Shown: positions 46,085 through 58,578 of the stretch, piece after piece
Position numbering within the stretch: the stretch's first letter is position 1
How the letters are laid out: the number at the start of each line of letters is the position of its first letter
NCBI GenBank assembly: GCA_016630905.1
Contig: WBMQ01000008.1
Span: forward strand, 310,001-374,000
Source of the DNA: Capillidium heterosporum
Taxonomy: Eukaryota > Entomophthoromycota > Entomophthoromycetes > Entomophthorales > Capillidiaceae
DNA length: 64,000 nucleotides
Direction: 5' to 3'
Notes under the pieces: model-generated
Seen by the model: only the letters and a program-made list of their open reading frames with translations
Told to the model about the DNA's origin: nothing
Database searches by the model: none
Made by a program: the position numbers and the translations under genes

Positions 46085-47260
46085 CTATTTTCCAGAGATC
46101 TGTTTCATCTCATCAGCTTTGACAGCCTTATTCCAAAGCTCCATGTAGCCTTTAACCTTTTCATAGACCATGAAGGTGATGGCTTGCCCTGGAGCAACTC
46201 TAAGTAGTCGAGGAGTCAGCCCCTTGTAGAAAGCTCTGTAACCTTCCTCCTTACGGATGGAGTTGAAGACGTTGAGGGCACGTACAAATCCAGATTCGTT
46301 GTTGAGGTTGGGGGTTTTTTGGATACGCGTTTTGATGGTGTCGATGGGAGCATTACTCATAGGTCCCATGGCACCACTTAAACCACCTAATAACAAATGC
46401 TGGTAACTGGGCAGTTCTTTGAGTTCAGGTTGTCGGCTCAAGAAGAACTTTTTGAGTTCCTGGTAGGCGGCAAAGTTGACGGCTTGGTTGGTAGCTAAGA
46501 GATAATATAGTAGTTAGGTAGCTGTATTAAAAAGAAATGTATTTACCTTGACGTAGCGAAGTTAAGGCGATACCCTTGTATAGGGCACCTACACCCTCTT
46601 CCTTGACGATCAAAAAGGCGGCATGGCCAGCGCTTCGGTACTTTGGGATATCCAAGGGATCGACCATGGAGTGGCGTTGAGCTTGCAATCGAATCTTGAC
46701 GACTTCCATTGGAGTAACTACTAGAACAGCTTCTGTAACACCAGCACCGAGACCAGCTAATAGTATAATAGTCGTTAGCATATAACTCGATATCAACCAT
46801 CATAAAGATAACTTACCTAAAAAGGTCTGACTGACCGTATTCTTGCCATCGACTGCCATCAACGACTTGTAGAACTCGAAACTGGAGAATCTAATGGCCA
46901 TTTTGGGTACGATACCTGAAACTACAGCACCCAACCCCTTATAGAGGGCCAAAGGACCTTCGTTGTAGATGATTTTCCTACCGATGGTGAAGAAGTTTCC
47001 ACTGAGCTAAAGGTAAAAAGCAAACGTTAGAATGCAAAAGCTAAATATATAGTAAAAAGGTTACCTTGGTTCGTTTCAGCTGCATACGCACTTTGATGGT
47101 ATCTAAAGGGTGACATATACAAGCCTCCATCATACCGGCAGCACCACCTGCTACCAGATGGGTCATCAAGTTGATTTTAGGATTTGCCGTTCCCTCCCGA
47201 CTTCACCTTGGATTCCGATTCCACTGCCAATTTGGGTTCTTTGGTTGCTACTGAGGACAT
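46085..47260 (-). CDS. SFC1: Mitochondrial succinate/fumarate carrier (Sfc1/Acr1)
   Basis: Exons on the minus strand: first exon ending at 47065, then 46817..47006, 46547..46756, 46085..46494. Three carrier repeats with the PX[DE]XX[KR] signatures: HPLDTIKVRM, TPMEVVKIRLQAQ, APIDTIKTRIQ. MAIRFSSFEFYKSL, GAGVTEAVLVV and RVAPGQAITF are specific to the Sfc1/Acr1 group, which swaps cytosolic succinate for mitochondrial fumarate for growth on C2 compounds. The 5' end is unsettled: the ATG at 47260 opens a charged leader that stops at TAA one frame away from KINLMTHLVAGG. A 58-base GTAG..GGGAG intron, a one-base offset, or a start at the inner ATG (47166, MTHLVAGG) would all solve it. Confidence 0.9.
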
Positions 47261-48599
47261 ATTGCTCTACTTTCTTTGTTATTGATGAGTTCACCTTCGA
47301 TTAACTGGCTGGTATTTCTAGTGTATGCTGTATTGTCTGCTTCTAACTTTAAAAAAGGTGGGAGTTGGACTTGAAGGCCGCTTATAAAGTGAAAGATGTT
47401 TTGTGGCTTTTTCGCGTTAGGCAAGGCGTTTATATAGTTATGATCATTTCCATTGTACTTGGATGCATTATGTCAATGCTCTAAACTCATTTAAACTTTG
47501 ACGTTAAAGCGTTACATGTTTACACCAAAATGACTTCCAAGTTCGTTCAGAAAGTCTAATAATGGCCTTTAAAAGCCTAAATGTGATGTAAAGCTGTTGA
47601 AAATTAGTCTTGGAAGGGAAATATACTTTGCCACTAGATTTCTTTGTTCGAAATCTATCACCGAGAAATTTCAAGTCAATTCTAGCTTTTAGCGGAGTTA
47701 TACCTTCCCTATGAATTTGAATACCAAAGGCTGATGGTTGGGTACCAGGTTTGCTAGTTCTACACCTTTCAAATTTCAACCGAATTATTTTATAAGGATC
47801 CGCCCATTTGATGATGAAACATTTCAATTCAAGGTTTAGAATAGCAGTCATACCAACTAAAATGAAAGCTGGTTCTTGAATTTTGAACTTGTGACTGACA
47901 AAGGAGACATAGGCTATACTGTCGTATGTCAAATACCTTGGGGCTATTATTAACTTTAGTAAACCTCAAGGACTTCAAATACTCCTATTGAGTATATTTT
48001 ACATTAATTTAGCCAGCACCAAAATTTTAGTTCAAAGGTAACATATACTTTGCACATCGTTAAGCTATTGGCTGAGTTTTACGGTAATCAAGTTGGGTGG
48101 TAAACCTCTAACTTTCAAGAGCTAACCGATTTAGGCCAAATGGTGTATGTAGAGCACTATCAGATGTTGACTCCAGGGTTCAAGGGTGGTTAGATGGACA
48201 GTGACTGTAGGATCCTGCTAATAAATTCAAACACTAATTACGACATGTTTTTACCTTGTGCAGCGGTGTCAAAGTTCAAGCCTCTACTATCTACATGCCA
48301 AGGTATTCTTGGATTGTACTATAGAAACCCGAGTTCGCAAAGGTTTGCTTTCAAGTTTTAGACTTTTGTAGACCGCTGAAAGTTCGCTACATATTTCCAC
48401 AAAAGATGTTTATATTTTGGCAAATAAGTACAATTTTAATAATAGCAGCTTCAAAATTAAGCCACATCATATACTGTGGCTACAAATTTACATTCATTTT
48501 GAAATGTATTAACATACTTGAACAACGTATACTATATATATGCATGGCTTTAGTAAACTACTTGCAAAAGTAATTTCTAATACTGCTTGTCAAAATATC
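47261..48599. other. Region with coding-like remnants
   Basis: Holds the minus-strand frame 47504-47932 (listed). Around 48070-48360 on the plus strand there is a coding-like stretch with a few breaks (SNFQELTDLGQMVYVEHYQM, CRILLINSNTNYDMFLPC). The latter looks like a decayed gene of unknown family. Confidence 0.4.
47504..47950 (-). CDS. Uncharacterised open frame, about 147 residues, possibly a last exon
   Basis: Long for this AT-rich sequence and rich in Lys, Arg and Phe. It has no ATG of its own at the 5' end; an acceptor-like TTAATAATAG just upstream would start an exon reading PRYLTYDSIAYVSF. The end is RTWKSFWCKHVTL. No upstream exon could be joined in frame. It may be the 3' exon of a gene or a remnant. 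Confidence 0.3.
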   Translation of the reverse strand: MIAPRYLTYDSIAYVSFVSHKFKIQEPAFILVGMTAILNLELKCFIIKWADPYKIIRLKFERCRTSKPGTQPSAFGIQIHREGITPLKARIDLKFLGDRFRTKKSSGKVYFPSKTNFQQLYITFRLLKAIIRLSERTWKSFWCKHVTL

Positions 48600-49004
48600 A
48601 TGAGAGTTCTTTACTTGACCTTACTATATATGTCTCTAACCTCAACTTTAACTCTGAATCCCAGCCCTTCATCCAAATCCAATCTTACTTCAAATTTACA
48701 ATCAAAACCAACCCCAAATCCTCCAGAAGTGATAATAATCAACAAGGATATCTTCCCCGATGATCGAGAGCCCAAGACCAAGCTAGCCAAGGACTACCTT
48801 AACTACTTAATCGAAACCTCCAATTTAAAAGACAACCCAGTAACTACAAATGTGGATCACAAACTCAAAAGAAACGAAGAAATAGCTTTATTATCCACTG
48901 TGTTAAACTTAGTATTTGGTCAGAAAGCCAAACCTACCCAATTCGGGTCAGGTTTACTGTCAAAGTTACAGTTGAACCGAATTGCAAGTACGTTGGGTTT
49001 ATAA
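48600..49004 (+). CDS. Small secreted protein, 134 residues
   Basis: The chosen ATG at 48600 gives a signal peptide (MRVLYLTLLYMSLTSTLTL); the frame is open back to an ATG at 48540, which would bury it. The mature part has a Ser/Pro/Asn-rich linker, then EVIIINKDIFPDDREP, a charged helical section and KLQLNRIASTLGL at the end. No Cys. Unknown family. Its stop codon overlaps that of the convergent small secreted gene: both use the same palindromic TTATAA at 48999..49004. Confidence 0.6.
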   Translation: MRVLYLTLLYMSLTSTLTLNPSPSSKSNLTSNLQSKPTPNPPEVIIINKDIFPDDREPKTKLAKDYLNYLIETSNLKDNPVTTNVDHKLKRNEEIALLSTVLNLVFGQKAKPTQFGSGLLSKLQLNRIASTLGL

Positions 49005-49250
49005 TTCGTTTTCGGATCTAATGATGGTGGCGGCAAATAAAGTGCGTTTAGCAACTAGTTTTGGATCTTGGTACCCGAAAGTTGGGTTGCCTATCTTTTT
49101 GTTTATGTTGGCCCTTCGATTTAAGTTTTGCAATTTGGCCTCGTTCATCAAACTGGGAGTCATCAGGTTGGAAGCTTGAGTCTTCACCCTTAGACTTTGA
49201 ATGGCAGGGAGTAGGATTAAATATACCGATAGATTTAGTCGCATGATCAT
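48999..49250 (-). CDS. Small secreted protein, 83 residues
   Basis: ATG at 49250 with a signal peptide (MIMRLNLSVYLILLPAIQS). The mature part has dibasic sites (NLNRRANINKKIGNP, PKLVAKRTLF) that Kex2-type proteases could cut, and ends IIRSENEL. No Cys and no known family. It is convergent with, and overlaps by 6 bases, the plus-strand small secreted gene. Confidence 0.5.
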   Translation of the reverse strand: MIMRLNLSVYLILLPAIQSLRVKTQASNLMTPSLMNEAKLQNLNRRANINKKIGNPTFGYQDPKLVAKRTLFAATIIRSENEL

Positions 49251-52200
49251 AGTAAAAGTTAATGTAGTGAAATCTATTCGAGTTTTGAATTGGTAGCTGA
49301 AGCTTCTTTTATAATGATTGGGCTTGAATATTTTTTGGAGGAGAATGATCGCCTCGTTTGATAAATTTTAAATATTTTGTAGATGTCGATGTTTACTTGG
49401 CTTTCAAAAAATTTAAAAATAGATATATTGCTAAAGCTATATATATTCTTAGGCTTCAATATACTACATCAAATGGTATTCTGTATGCTAAATTGGATTT
49501 TATGTTGATAAAACTTTGAAATGATCGTCTCATAGCTTGGCTTGGGTTAGTTCTGGCTTCTTTTTGAGATAGTTAAAACCTCATTAAATAAATATTTTTA
49601 AGGATAAACCCATTACTAAAATAATAGTCCTATTGTACATTTTATTATACTATTTCAAAAGAAAAGTTATATGCTAGATTAGTCTTTCTGTTGATGGATC
49701 TTTGAAATAAATATATAATAGCTTTGTTGGAGTTAGTTGTAGCTTCCCTTTGAAATAGGCAAAGGTTTTATAGAAAGATACCTAGAATAAAGAAGCCAAC
49801 ATGTACTTTCGAAGCAATCATTTAATTTATGATCGAGTCAAATCTTGGAGTTTAGGCTGGGATCTAATCCAACTCCCAACTTGTTAATCGGTACGACTCG
49901 TCAACTATAAATCCATTTTAAATCCAGACTTTGTGAGGGATGGCTCACAAATAGTTGTAGACGATGGAACTAGTTTAGTGTCAGGTTGACCATTCGACAA
50001 TTTAAATTTGATAGTACTCTCTTTTGGATATTTCAATTGGATTTGAACCCTTTAACTACATTTAGTCTAGAAGCATTGCTTGATGAAATTTGACATCGTA
50101 TCAGGTAGGTTTATAATCAATTGAGAGTTTAAAATGGTCCAATATAGCTCTACACAAAGGAATATTAAACCTGTCCAAAGTTATAGTCGCCTCCTCGACT
50201 TAAAACTAATCAACTCAATTTTATGATTTACTATGAGCAGTTACCTGAAATACAAATCTAACTTTTGAAGGCTTCAGCCTACATTTTCAACTTATAAACA
50301 TCTATAGTAGGTGGTTTTGAGCTTGACTATATATTGATGTTCACTACCAGTAGCAAGCTACTCAAGACCTAAAAAATTTAAAATCATCTCATATACTCTT
50401 TAATTATAGCTTGGAGAAGATGGTTGAATCTATTTTAAGTGATATCCTACTTTCTAACCTTCTCATATAGGTAGTTTCGAATCAGTCATATATCAGGCAC
50501 ATATATGTTTTTTATTTTATGCATCATTAGTATATTTTAAATTTATCTAATAATACTATTACTTCTTTTAATTAAATATTATTGTTATACAAATCATCCA
50601 AGTTTCGGTATATAGTCCTTTGAAATCACTAATATATAAACTGAAATTCTCTTCTCATTTCGCCTGATTTATAACATGCTACAATGTACGATTCCACAGG
50701 TTAACTTCTTATTCCTTAGGTATCGATAGTTAACTAATAGGAAGTTTATATAAGAAACTTCTCTTTTACCAACTGTTCGGCCGTTATGCTCTTCAAGAAA
50801 CTTGCTTTGTTCAGTTTTCTGAATGCAGTGGTCCACTCAATGCGTATCTACACCTTCACAAAATCTATCAATGATAACAACTTCCTTTACACCTTGTAGA
50901 TATTCAAGGAGTATACCAAGCAGGTGGCGTCACCTGCAGTAGGGAGGCCAACTGCAATACCGACTTGCTGTTTGACCCCAATAGTTTGAGTCGTTCCTAC
51001 GAGGCCAAGACCAATCATTGCTGACTTAAGGACATTGACTTCTATATCCACAGCTGCTCTGTCAACAAATTTTATTGAAACAGTACCTTCCTGGAGTAGC
51101 TACATATTGAAAAGCTAAATTTACGCCAGGAAAATCTTAACTAATGTAGTGTGAGATAAGTATGGCTTACAAGTTTACAATTGGATCAAGAAACGTTAGG
51201 TTTGGAGTTACCAATCCTTTGACGAAGGCTTAATAAACTTTTACTCATAACTTAAATTTAAACTAGTAAGTAGGTTGAATACACACTAAAGAAACCCATG
51301 TTCAACTTACGTAACTTATTTTCAGCTAAAATATCAGTAGGTGTAGTTTGGTGGGCGATATGAAATACGTCAGTTAATCTAAATCTCCAATTGGTTCAAG
51401 CCGATTTACTGCTCAAGTGAGTAGGGCGTTATGCCATCTTACACGCTCACCTTCCAGCCCAAATTTGAATAGTGTACGAATAACAACTCTGAACTTCTAA
51501 GATAACTACATTTTTGAAAACTATATTCCTTAAAGGCGCACGATTCCAATCATTCTCTTCTATATCTACTTCGAACCTGCATCCAGCTTTTACAAGTCAG
51601 TTTCAACAACCATATACTTAGAGAACTTTAGATACAACATACTGTTACATCTACTTTCACTTCAACCTTTCAATTTTTATAGGGAAGCATTAACTTGATA
51701 AAATGGAAGGGTACTGTATCTCTACTTATCTAGACTTCCATCAGCCTACCGATTCAGAGACAGGATATTTCCAAAGAATGGCCACTCAAATTTCAAATTG
51801 AAGTGCTTGTTTATAAGCCAACTAGTATCTTCACTAAATCTACTTTGTAATATTTATGGTCTTGATAAAACTAAATATTGGATCCTAAGTATGTATTGCA
51901 CTTTATATAGCACTGTAACTGTATTGCTTCAGATAGGATGGTTTTAAACAACTTTTCTATCTTTGTGTCTTTACCTTTATATATAAATTAGTTTTCGATG
52001 TACAAAATATTGTATTTATATGTAAACCTACTGCCCTCTTATTCATGCCATCGTTATTCGTTTTTAAACAGGCCCTTATAGTTTGTAATCTCTTTCATCT
52101 ACAAGTAAATATTTGAAAGCTGAACTTCAAATTTTAGGTAGCTAATTCACTGTCTTATTTAATTTACAGCAAATATATATGCTCTTATTTTCTAATGTCT

Positions 52201-53384
52201 GTTTAGAAACGTTACACCTGTACATTAGTTTTGATAAATCGAAGAGTCATTCCATATCTTTGTTTCCAACTCTCAATATCCTCAAACTTCTTAACTAAAA
52301 AGCTATTTGATCGAATGTTTATTAAGTATAAAACAAAATTTGGCGTATGCCATTTTGTAAATATAAGTCATACTCCAATATTCTTTTTTTCGCTAATACC
52401 TTTATTTTAAAACTGTATTTATATGTGCCAAATTCCCATTGAAAATAGCTATCAAACTGTAGTTTTGTGTTGAACTTCAAGTAATACTACATTTGTAAAA
52501 AGTATCTATTTATAAAAACAAAACAGTTGTTAAGAGAGGATGCCATCTTAGATTTGAGTATATTTAGTTTTCTATACTATACAGACTTCAAGTTTATTGG
52601 TGTAGCAGTACTCTCAAACTCATCAGATTTCTATTTTGAAAAATTACATAATTCTAAAACTGAACCAAGACATTTCACTGATTTCAACTTATTAAACTCA
52701 TTCAAACCAACTAAATTCAGTAATTCTTTTGACAGATCTAAACCGTTTCTAGGCCAAGCCTTTTCTAATTCGAATCCAAAATTTAACTAGTTAGACTTCG
52801 ATACGTACTAGTAACCAATGAAAGTTTAGAAACTAGTTTGCTAAAATGGAAATTGATTGGAAGCCTTTGATACAAGAAGCTTTAGTTCTATTCCAAATAG
52901 TAATCGAAATAGAAGACAACTAGTTTAGCATGGAGGAACACCCTCACAACAATAGATTGGAATATCTGTCGATATTGGACTAGCCACTTATTTAGAATAC
53001 ATAAAAGTGATATATTGGTGGGAGTGCATACAATAAATTAGTATAGTAGGCTTTGGACCTTTATGTAAGAGCTTTGTCCGAACCTAACTTAAACCTAAAA
53101 TCGATTGATTTTGCTAAGTTCAATTGCCAAAACAATGATCTGACACGTTGCATCAAATTAATAATCAAATATAGATCCAAATAAGGTTTTATAAGCTTTT
53201 AAGTACTATGGCTAAACTTAGTTTTATTCCTTCAATACCTTTTTTACAACAGCAAGTTCCAAACATCCGATTACAACTGAAGTTATTCATACCCTGTTGC
53301 AATCTTTAAATATCTCTTGGCAAACTTCTACCAGCATCTACTTTTCAACCCTCTTATGTCAATCTAAAAACAACTCTCAAAAAT
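49251..53384. other. Gene-poor AT-rich region with a decayed secreted-protein gene
   Basis: 4.1 kb without an intact gene. At 50787 a plus-strand ATG opens a signal-peptide-like start (MLFKKLALFSFLNAVVHS), followed by Cys-containing pieces (GGVTCSREANCNTDLLFD) with several breaks through about 51250. The frame 52527-52790 starts without ATG and has no recognised content. Near 52980 a further coding-like piece (ISVDIGLATYLEYIKVIYWW) is seen. None can be named. Confidence 0.4.
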
Positions 53385-55241
53385 ATGTTCAAATTACAGA
53401 CCCTAGTCCTAACTTCTTTATCGATCCTACTCCTCGTCCTACTTATAAGTACGAGCCACCAATCTAAAAATGAGTTACCGTTTGTAACCGAACTCACCAA
53501 CCTCAACACTAACACCAGCAACAGTATCGACGATAGTATTAGCTGCAACTTCACCCAGTTCAACACTATAAACCAACAGCTCAAGCCCAAGTTGCAGAAG
53601 CTTTTGCATACCGACATGTTTTCACATTTCAAGTTGGAATTGCATAAGACCTGCAAGTTCTGGCAGAGTAAGGATTTGTGCTCCAAGACCGACTGTACCG
53701 TCTTCACCTTGAACAAGAGTGAAGTTCCCGAACTTTGGGCCAGTTTAGGTAAAGTTCAATTGGAGAGCTTCGATGGATTCAACCAGCTGGTAGTTTTTTG
53801 GGTTTATAATTCTCTTATTAACCTTTTTTATTTTTGTTGCCATTCAGAGCTTGAAGAAGTACAAGAGGTGTGAATATACAGACAAAGATTTCTGTTTATT
53901 AGAGGATGAAGACTCGATAGGTAAAATGCTTTATCAATAGAAGCAGTCACTAACTTATGTAGATGGGGTATTTGTAAACCTTTTACAGAACAAGGAACAG
54001 TACACTGGGTACGGCGGCGATTCAGCTCGACAAGTTTGGGAAGCCATCTACTTAGAGAACTGTTTCCTAACCAATACGAATACCGATACTCTCAACCAAC
54101 TTCCTATCAAAACTGATTTAATTAAGGATGCCGACCAGTGTATCGAGCAGAAAGTCTTTTACAAGTTGATATCTGGTAAGCTCCTATTTGCTCAAACTAG
54201 TACTCATCCATTAAAAATTTAGGGCTACACGCCTCCATCTCAACTCACATCTGCCACGACTACTTTAATTCTACTACCAACACTTGGGTATACCATTTCA
54301 TATAATTGAAATGCTAATGGTAAAAATTTTTAGGGGCCGAACCTAGATTGCTTTATCGAACGGGTAGGTAAGCACCAGGACCGATTAGAAAACATGTACT
54401 TCTACTACGGGCTATTGCTGAGGGCTACCCATAAAGTCACCAAATATTTGTCCAAGCACAAGTACTGTGCTTCCGATTTATCTCAAGAGAAGTTGATCCA
54501 GGTAAGTTTCTTTTTGTCGTACTTATTTATCAATATATTTATTGTAAATTATAGAACTTGAATGTTAGATATCAACAAGCAGGTCGACATCTGCCCCAGT
54601 ACATTTGATGAGAAGTTAATGTTCCAAGGTCCAGATGCTATCGTAAACTACTGCAGTTTTCTAGCCAAGTATGCTAACCTAATCTTTTTATATATCTAGG
54701 TCTTAAAGCAACAGTTCAAGGATCGATTTAGAAACATTAGTCGAGTGATGGACTGCGTCGGTTGTCAGAAATGCAAGCTCTGGGGCAAGATTCAAGTCGG
54801 AGGTAACTATAGCAACCCACAACCATGTTTAAAACATAATAGGTATCGGTACCGCATTGAAAATTTTATTTTCCTACAATCCCAACGCTTTAAAGTAACT
54901 TTTCATCACATACATTCAACTAAGTCTTCACATTTAGCCCCAAACGGAACCCCGATTTATTCCAAAAGACCGAGGTGGTAGCCTTGTTCAACACGCTGGG
55001 TAGACTTTCTGAATCCATTGAAGCCGTAGAAACTTTCAAGAACCTGTATTTAGCTAAAGTAGATAAGGAGCCTAAATCCAACATAACGATTGTAAATTTG
55101 ATATTGATATGGGCCACCAATTTTGTCAACAACTTCAAGAAGTTGGTACAGGTAGGTTTGGGTAAGGAAGGCAGCAGCTACCCAATTGTTAATTTGTTGA
55201 AGCAACTTTGGTTGAAAGTCGTTTATCCTTTACAACTGTAA
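53385..55241 (+). CDS. ERO1: ER oxidoreductin-1, with a one-base frame offset
   Basis: Nine exons: 53385..53789, 53848..53920, 53963..54175, 54223..54287, 54334..54501, 54555..54642, 54700..54802, 54843..54894, 54938..55241; about 489 residues. It is the FAD-dependent ER enzyme that reoxidises protein disulfide isomerase. N-terminal signal/anchor; shuttle Cys pair Cys99-x4-Cys104 (DLCSKTDC); FAD and structural blocks [20 protein letters not shown] and HICHDYFN; active-site CxxC in [17 protein letters not shown]; then [12 protein letters not shown] and [19 protein letters not shown]. Exon 6 has 88 bases where 87 are expected: it starts in the NLN frame but the conserved [18 protein letters not shown] is in the +1 frame, and no alternative acceptor corrects this. 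Confidence 0.93.
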
Positions 55242-57470
55242 TCGTTGAATTTTTGATTAACCACTTGGATGAGCTTTGGCTTTGTTGGTGCTTTTTGGTA
55301 TAATATGTTTTAATAAATTGAATTTTGTATATGAATGAACAAGCTGTTTGAAATTGTATTATGAGTCTAGAATTACAAAGCAATAATCTTTACCATAGAT
55401 ATATACAAAGCCCCTGCAAATGAAATTTCAGTCTTTTTCAAGATGATTTGGGTGACCAGGTTAATGAACTCCAACTTGGACATATATTAAGTTTAGCCAT
55501 ACTAAATGTAGTTTCAAGCAAAGTTTTGATATGGGTGATTGCTTCATTCCTATTCTTTCGTTAGTTTTCAGATGGTTAGCTTTTGAACTAGGTTTGATAT
55601 AGATGTTTGAAAATTAGGAAAAACTTCGCTTTGACTGGCCAGGATTGACTACATCGTTCAGTAAACCAACTTTAGGAATAGATAAATTGGCTCTTGAGTT
55701 GAATCGTTATAGTCGAGATTTACTTTTGTTCCGATGGTGCTGCTTCAGAAATGTCAATGACAAGGATATCCTTCCCCAAAACTTGACCTCCTTTGATATT
55801 TTCTGGGGTTTATTCGATGTTACTAAAAGGTTAGGTATGAAATTTACCTTTGTATTATTAAGCATCCGACAGTGATCCATGGTAATCGATGACCTTCCGA
55901 ACTGACCTCTCTTTACAAAATTATCTTTTTCAAACTCAACATTCTTTATGAACTACAAGCTATAAAGCTTCCAAGTCCCCTCCCATACTAGAAAAAGTCG
56001 AGGTTGATAGTCAAAGTGACTATAGAAACACAACTGCAAGATTAATATACAGCATAATGTGCTATCATCAAATACCTTATATTAAACATTCTTAAAAGAA
56101 TAGTCCTTGGCAACTCTTCAAGAATTTGGATCTCTACATAGCTTGGTAAATTCTTGCAATAGTATGGGCCAGGCTCCTTGTTTGATTAAGAAGACATATT
56201 TGATAATTCTACTCCGTCTACGTTCTGGCGAGTTGTAACAGCCCTTTATAAATTCAAAATATAGTAACAGCACCTTGTATACATCTTGGGATGCAAATGT
56301 ATCTAGTATTTTAGCTGTATTTCCTGCTATAACTTCAAATTCGGTCGGCAAATACATACTGTAGTATCCAGTTTAATAGCTATTCATATGAAAACGGACA
56401 CCTATTTGTTTGTATATTAGCAAAATCTTATCAAGTCTCCACCACCTACAAACAGAAAGTTTGTTGGAATTTCAGACTATAAATTGTATTCTTTTATTTA
56501 GGTATTGTAGAGAGCCTAACGAAATTTCCAGTTAAATCGTAGGCAATCTAATTTAACTTGATGGAATTCTAAAATTTAAAATCTTGTTAGAAATATAAAA
56601 CTATTTTGAACTATACATGTTGCACTATTTAAAATAAGATACTACAACATGTAAAATTTAGAATCAGGGTACTAAGACTTTACAAATTTCAAATAAATTG
56701 TACAATAACCAGATACAAGTATTATATTACGGTGCATTTAATTTGTTATATTTAGGCCTATTGTTCTATTTTAGGAGACTTGCTATAAAGTTTAAAAATA
56801 TAGTTGAAAGTTTCAACATGCTTTCAAAGAACTTTAAACAGAATATCACATCTATCTAGTTGAAAAAAGAAATCTCTTAATTCCTTCACTTTGATATTTC
56901 CAACATGATCTTTAATTAGTAAAAGAGACTAGATAAGACCATGTTTATCATAGGTAGCTAGCTACGAGAATGACCTGGAGTAACTAACTTCACCTCAGAC
57001 TCCTTCAGTTGGATATCGAGATAAGCTCTTTAAGTCCAGTAAAAACTCAGTTATAAAATATATATTTACAGTCAATTTATAATAGGTATTAGAGCAAAAA
57101 CAAACCTGATATTAATTCATAATGGTGAGCCAGCAATATAAGCTAAAATATAAAACAGTGTTGGTAAAATCTTTTACAAGCTTTAACTTATTAGCAAGAG
57201 TGCTGGTAACTTGATAGAAGATGCCTTACTACATCTAAAACATTATAATCAGTTTCTTGATGCAAATAGTTGCAACCTTGCTATAAGTTATTTAAATATG
57301 ATGGATTGCAATAAGTTATATCCGAGTTTTTTAATAGATATAGTGTTGGTATTTTTCTGCACAATATATATGGTATAGGGTTGTAAACTCAAAGTAAATA
57401 TATATTCAAATAAACCTATCTAATATGATTAGCTTAATAGGGTATTTAAAAGTAAAATATATCCTATATT
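55242..57470. other. Gene-poor AT-rich region
   Basis: 2.2 kb. A 76-codon plus-strand frame near 55645 (no ATG) and a 79-codon minus-strand ATG frame (listed) are the only open stretches. Confidence 0.4.
56118..56357 (-). CDS. Possible 79-residue ORF
   Basis: ATG-started frame, MYLPTEFEVIAGNTAKIL to FTKLCRDPNS, helical and charged (CYNSPERRRSRIIKY). It has no signal peptide or known motif. Could be a small gene or a remnant of a larger helical protein. Confidence 0.3.
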   Translation of the reverse strand: MYLPTEFEVIAGNTAKILDTFASQDVYKVLLLYFEFIKGCYNSPERRRSRIIKYVFLIKQGAWPILLQEFTKLCRDPNS

Positions 57471-58578
57471 TTAATCCTCTTTTAAAACGATCTTATTAAC
57501 TAAGTTATAGAACTCTAGTTTGGATATCTTATGTGCTTTGGCCAAGTAAAACGAAGTTTCGATTAGATGTTGGATATGAACAATCGCTTCATCGCTACTG
57601 CCTTCCGAATTAGGTTCAATAGCACTCTTAGAGAGCTGGGGAGCTTGTGAATTGATTTTAACATCAGCCAGCTTATTGACAATCGAACCTATTGTATCAC
57701 TACGTAAGTTACTTTTAGGCTCATTAGTTTGGCTAGAGAGTTGGTTTAGCTGCTTTTTCATTACACTTTCTTCAAGTGAAGGCTGCTGTTCGGATTCTGG
57801 ACTCGGCACCTGGGTCGATCCACGAACTACAAATATATTTCCTTTGTCTTCAATTTGCATCAGCTTTGCAGCTACTTCTTTGGGACTGGCTTCAATCAGC
57901 GTTGGTTCAGCCTTAACTTCGTCATCAGAAAAATCATCCCAGTAGTCATATATACTCACATCAGCACCGTATTCCATATCAACCGCACTCTAATTAATAG
58001 ATTTACAAAAATTCACAATAAAATTAAATTACCTTGACTTTACTAGATTTTCGATACTTTTCCATGGCAGCCGGTAAGTTGCCAAACCATCCGTCTTTCT
58101 CAAAGTAATCATTCTCAAGCTCCTCATCCTTAATGAACCACAAATTGTGATACTTCCAACCCCTCTCAAAACTAAGGAATAGGCGTAAGTGGTGATGCGA
58201 CTCATCTTTGTAGATGAACGACCATAGGGGTAGGTTGCAGTACATAGTGTTGACATCTAAAACTTTAAATTTCAAGCCGCTAACCTCATGGGGAAATACC
58301 GTATCGCTAATATCTGAACTATCGATAAAGTCGTGGAACGATACCACTGACGTAGGCCAAACTCCTTTTTCAAAGTAGACGAACTGCTCAAGGCCCAGTG
58401 GTTGGTTAAGATTGAGAAAGCTGCACCGATTCCTTACGTATTCTGAGCTCAGTTGCAATAATCTTGCAAAGTTGTCGGTCTTCAAAGCTTGCAGTATAAG
58501 ATCGACAGCCTTGGCTACTTCCACTTCTGTTGTTGTAGGTGCAGGACCACTACTCTTTTCAGTTTCATTGTTACTCAT
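57471..58578 (-). CDS. Conserved fungal protein of unknown function with a YDYWDDF-type motif
   Basis: Two exons on the minus strand, 58033..58578 and 57471..57989 (intron 57990..58032); 354 residues. The first 180 residues form a globular domain (FARLLQLSSEYVRNRC, YCNLPLWSFIYKDESHHH, GWKYHNLWFIKDEELEND). After the junction comes EYGADVSIYDYWDDFSDDE, then disordered sequence, then an amphipathic helix at the end (HIQHLIETSFYLAKAHKIS). I recall uncharacterised fungal proteins with a YWD-acidic motif and a similar C-terminal helix, but cannot name them. Likely soluble; role unknown. Confidence 0.75.

Noticed and set aside
46441-46500. Frameshift in the third carrier repeat of SFC1
   Set aside because: A recount of the bases showed the frame to be continuous.
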